A stretch of DNA of 14,868 bases from Flavobacteriaceae bacterium (GTDB lineage: Bacteria > Bacteroidota > Bacteroidia > Flavobacteriales > Flavobacteriaceae). Every line of letters starts with the position of its first letter. Within the stretch, counting starts at the first letter, position 1. Location of the stretch: positions 1 to 14,868 of the forward strand of contig DAOVTF010000010.1 in NCBI GenBank assembly GCA_030633225.1, given 5' to 3'. Position numbers and translations under genes: made by a program. Below the pieces are notes generated by a model. That model was not told the origin of the DNA, did not search any database, and saw only the letters and a list, made by a program, of their open reading frames with translations. Of the stretch, positions 13,872 to 14,868 are shown piece by piece.

Positions 13872-14868
13872 TTATAATAATGTTGTTGGACAAACATACT
13901 CAGATAATGGGATCTTAGTTTCTTTAAGATCTTCTAATCCTCCTCTTACATCGGTTACCTTTTTAACTCCATTAGCCATAAAAATAGAAGCCGCAACTAA
14001 TGATCTGTAACCTGTTGCACAGTGCAAGAAATATTCTTTATCTGTATCAATTTCAGCAAAATTAGAATTAATAAAATCTAGCGGAAAATTCTCCACTCCT
14101 TCAACATGCTCTGATAAATATTCAGATTCTTTTCTAACATCTAAAGGTTTTTCCATACTACCTTCTGCTAATTTATCAGTAAATTTTTGTGCTGAAATAC
14201 TGCCAATTTTATCAACTTCATAACCGTGATCTATCCAGTTTTTTATACCACCAAATAAATATCCTAAAGTGTTGTCATAACCTACTCTTGAAAAACGAAT
14301 TGGAATCTCATTTACACGAGTTTCGTCTTCTGCAATAAATATAATTTTTTGATCAATATTAGAAATCAAAGCTCCTACCCAAGGAGCAAAACTTCCATCT
14401 AAACCAATATACCAAGCTCCAGGAACGGTCCCTTCTTCTGTATAAGTTTCTTTTGCACGAGTATCAATAACCAACACATCTCTTTGTTCACTCATTTCCT
14501 TAAATGTGGCAGCGTCTATTGGTGTTGATCCCTTGTGAATAACCTCATCAATACTCGCATTGATCGATTTGTTCATCCTTACATTATTTGGGAAATATTG
14601 AGGAGGAGCTTTTAAGCCAGTTGTAACTTCTTTGATAAACTCTTCTTTAGTCATATCTGCACGCAATGCATAATTTGTTTTCTTTTGATTACCCAAAGTG
14701 TCAAAGGTTTCTGAACTCATATTTTTACCACAAGCAGAACCGGCACCATGATTAGGATAAACAATAATGTCATCTGGTAAGGTCATAATTTTATTTCGCA
14801 AGGAATCAAATAAGAAACCTGCAAGATCTGCTTCGGTTATACTTCCTGATTTAACCGCAAGGTCAGGT
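13872..14868 (-). CDS. Persulfide dioxygenase-rhodanese fusion, CstB-like (5' end beyond window)
   Basis: The frame stays open to the window edge, so the N-terminus is missing; 331 residues are visible. The first part, with SLRNKIMTLPDDIIVYPNHGAGSACGKNM, is the C-terminal part of an ETHE1/CstB-type metallo-beta-lactamase dioxygenase, including a metal-ligand His. Two rhodanese-fold domains follow. The first (IDTRAKETYTEEGTVPGA... to IKNWIDHGY) lacks the active Cys: its loop reads FIAEDETR. The second (LDVRKESEYLSEHVEGV...) has an intact loop HCATGYRS, Cys at visible residue 283. This matches CstB, which oxidises thiol persulfides with O2 to sulfite and combines it with sulfane sulfur to give thiosulfate. 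The protein ends in EYVCPTTLL with another Cys. It is cytoplasmic and completes the SQR pathway. An internal TTG start at 14801 would cut the enzyme domain and is rejected. Confidence 0.92.
   Translation of the reverse strand, partial: PDLAVKSGSITEADLAGFLFDSLRNKIMTLPDDIIVYPNHGAGSACGKNMSSETFDTLGNQKKTNYALRADMTKEEFIKEVTTGLKAPPQYFPNNVRMNKSINASIDEVIHKGSTPIDAATFKEMSEQRDVLVIDTRAKETYTEEGTVPGAWYIGLDGSFAPWVGALISNIDQKIIFIAEDETRVNEIPIRFSRVGYDNTLGYLFGGIKNWIDHGYEVDKIGSISAQKFTDKLAEGSMEKPLDVRKESEYLSEHVEGVENFPLDFINSNFAEIDTDKEYFLHCATGYRSLVAASIFMANGVKKVTDVRGGLEDLKETKIPLSEYVCPTTLL

Noticed and set aside
1..14868. CRISPR array, insertion sequence or phage signature
   Set aside because: No regularly spaced repeats, transposase, integrase or attachment-site repeats were seen; the gene order looks like stable chromosomal operons.

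Overview
The window comes from a low-GC member of the Bacteroidetes, most likely a marine or sediment Flavobacteriaceae (inference). Support: very AT-rich DNA, almost no Shine-Dalgarno sequences, several promoter boxes of the Bacteroidetes type TAnnTTTG, a TPP-riboswitch-controlled TonB receptor, and a bacterial geranylgeranylglyceryl-phosphate synthase next to ahcY.

Left part, about 1-8010 (housekeeping and uptake). tRNA-Ala(GGC) with its terminator and a two-domain universal stress protein lie on the minus strand, followed by ahcY (minus). A 55-bp divergent promoter region separates ahcY from a tight plus-strand run: phosphopantetheinyl transferase, GGGP synthase, a PnuC-type vitamin transporter, a NadR-like P-loop kinase and the ribosome-rescue factor ArfB. 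A TPP riboswitch with its own promoter then controls a TonB-dependent receptor, predicted to import thiamine compounds. A bidirectional terminator closes this half.

Right part, about 8036-14868 (all minus strand; sulfide and persulfide handling). Read in the direction of transcription it contains: a persulfide dioxygenase-rhodanese fusion of CstB type (cut by the window edge); a lipoprotein rhodanese and a lipoprotein with one CxxCH haem site; an SQR-like flavoprotein followed by an unlisted 42-residue gene; an HMA-domain protein, a thioredoxin-like protein and a Crp/Fnr regulator; a type II sulfide:quinone oxidoreductase; and a small DUF2892/YgaP-like membrane protein. The likely flow is H2S oxidation by SQR at the membrane, passage of sulfane sulfur to rhodanese and thioredoxin-type carriers, and oxidation of persulfide to sulfite or thiosulfate by the dioxygenase-rhodanese fusion.

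The most interesting signal is regulatory. Three promoters of the sulfide half carry an 18-bp, 7-4-7 palindrome of CRP/FNR type (TTGTGAT-N4-ATCACAA and relatives) placed 19-20 bp upstream of a TATTTTTR -10 box. The regulator encoded in the cluster has the CRP-like residues Arg-Glu...Arg in its recognition helix but lacks the Arg that binds cAMP phosphate. This suggests a local Crp/Fnr-type, non-cAMP regulon for sulfide oxidation. One of the three operators lies inside a strong rho-independent terminator.
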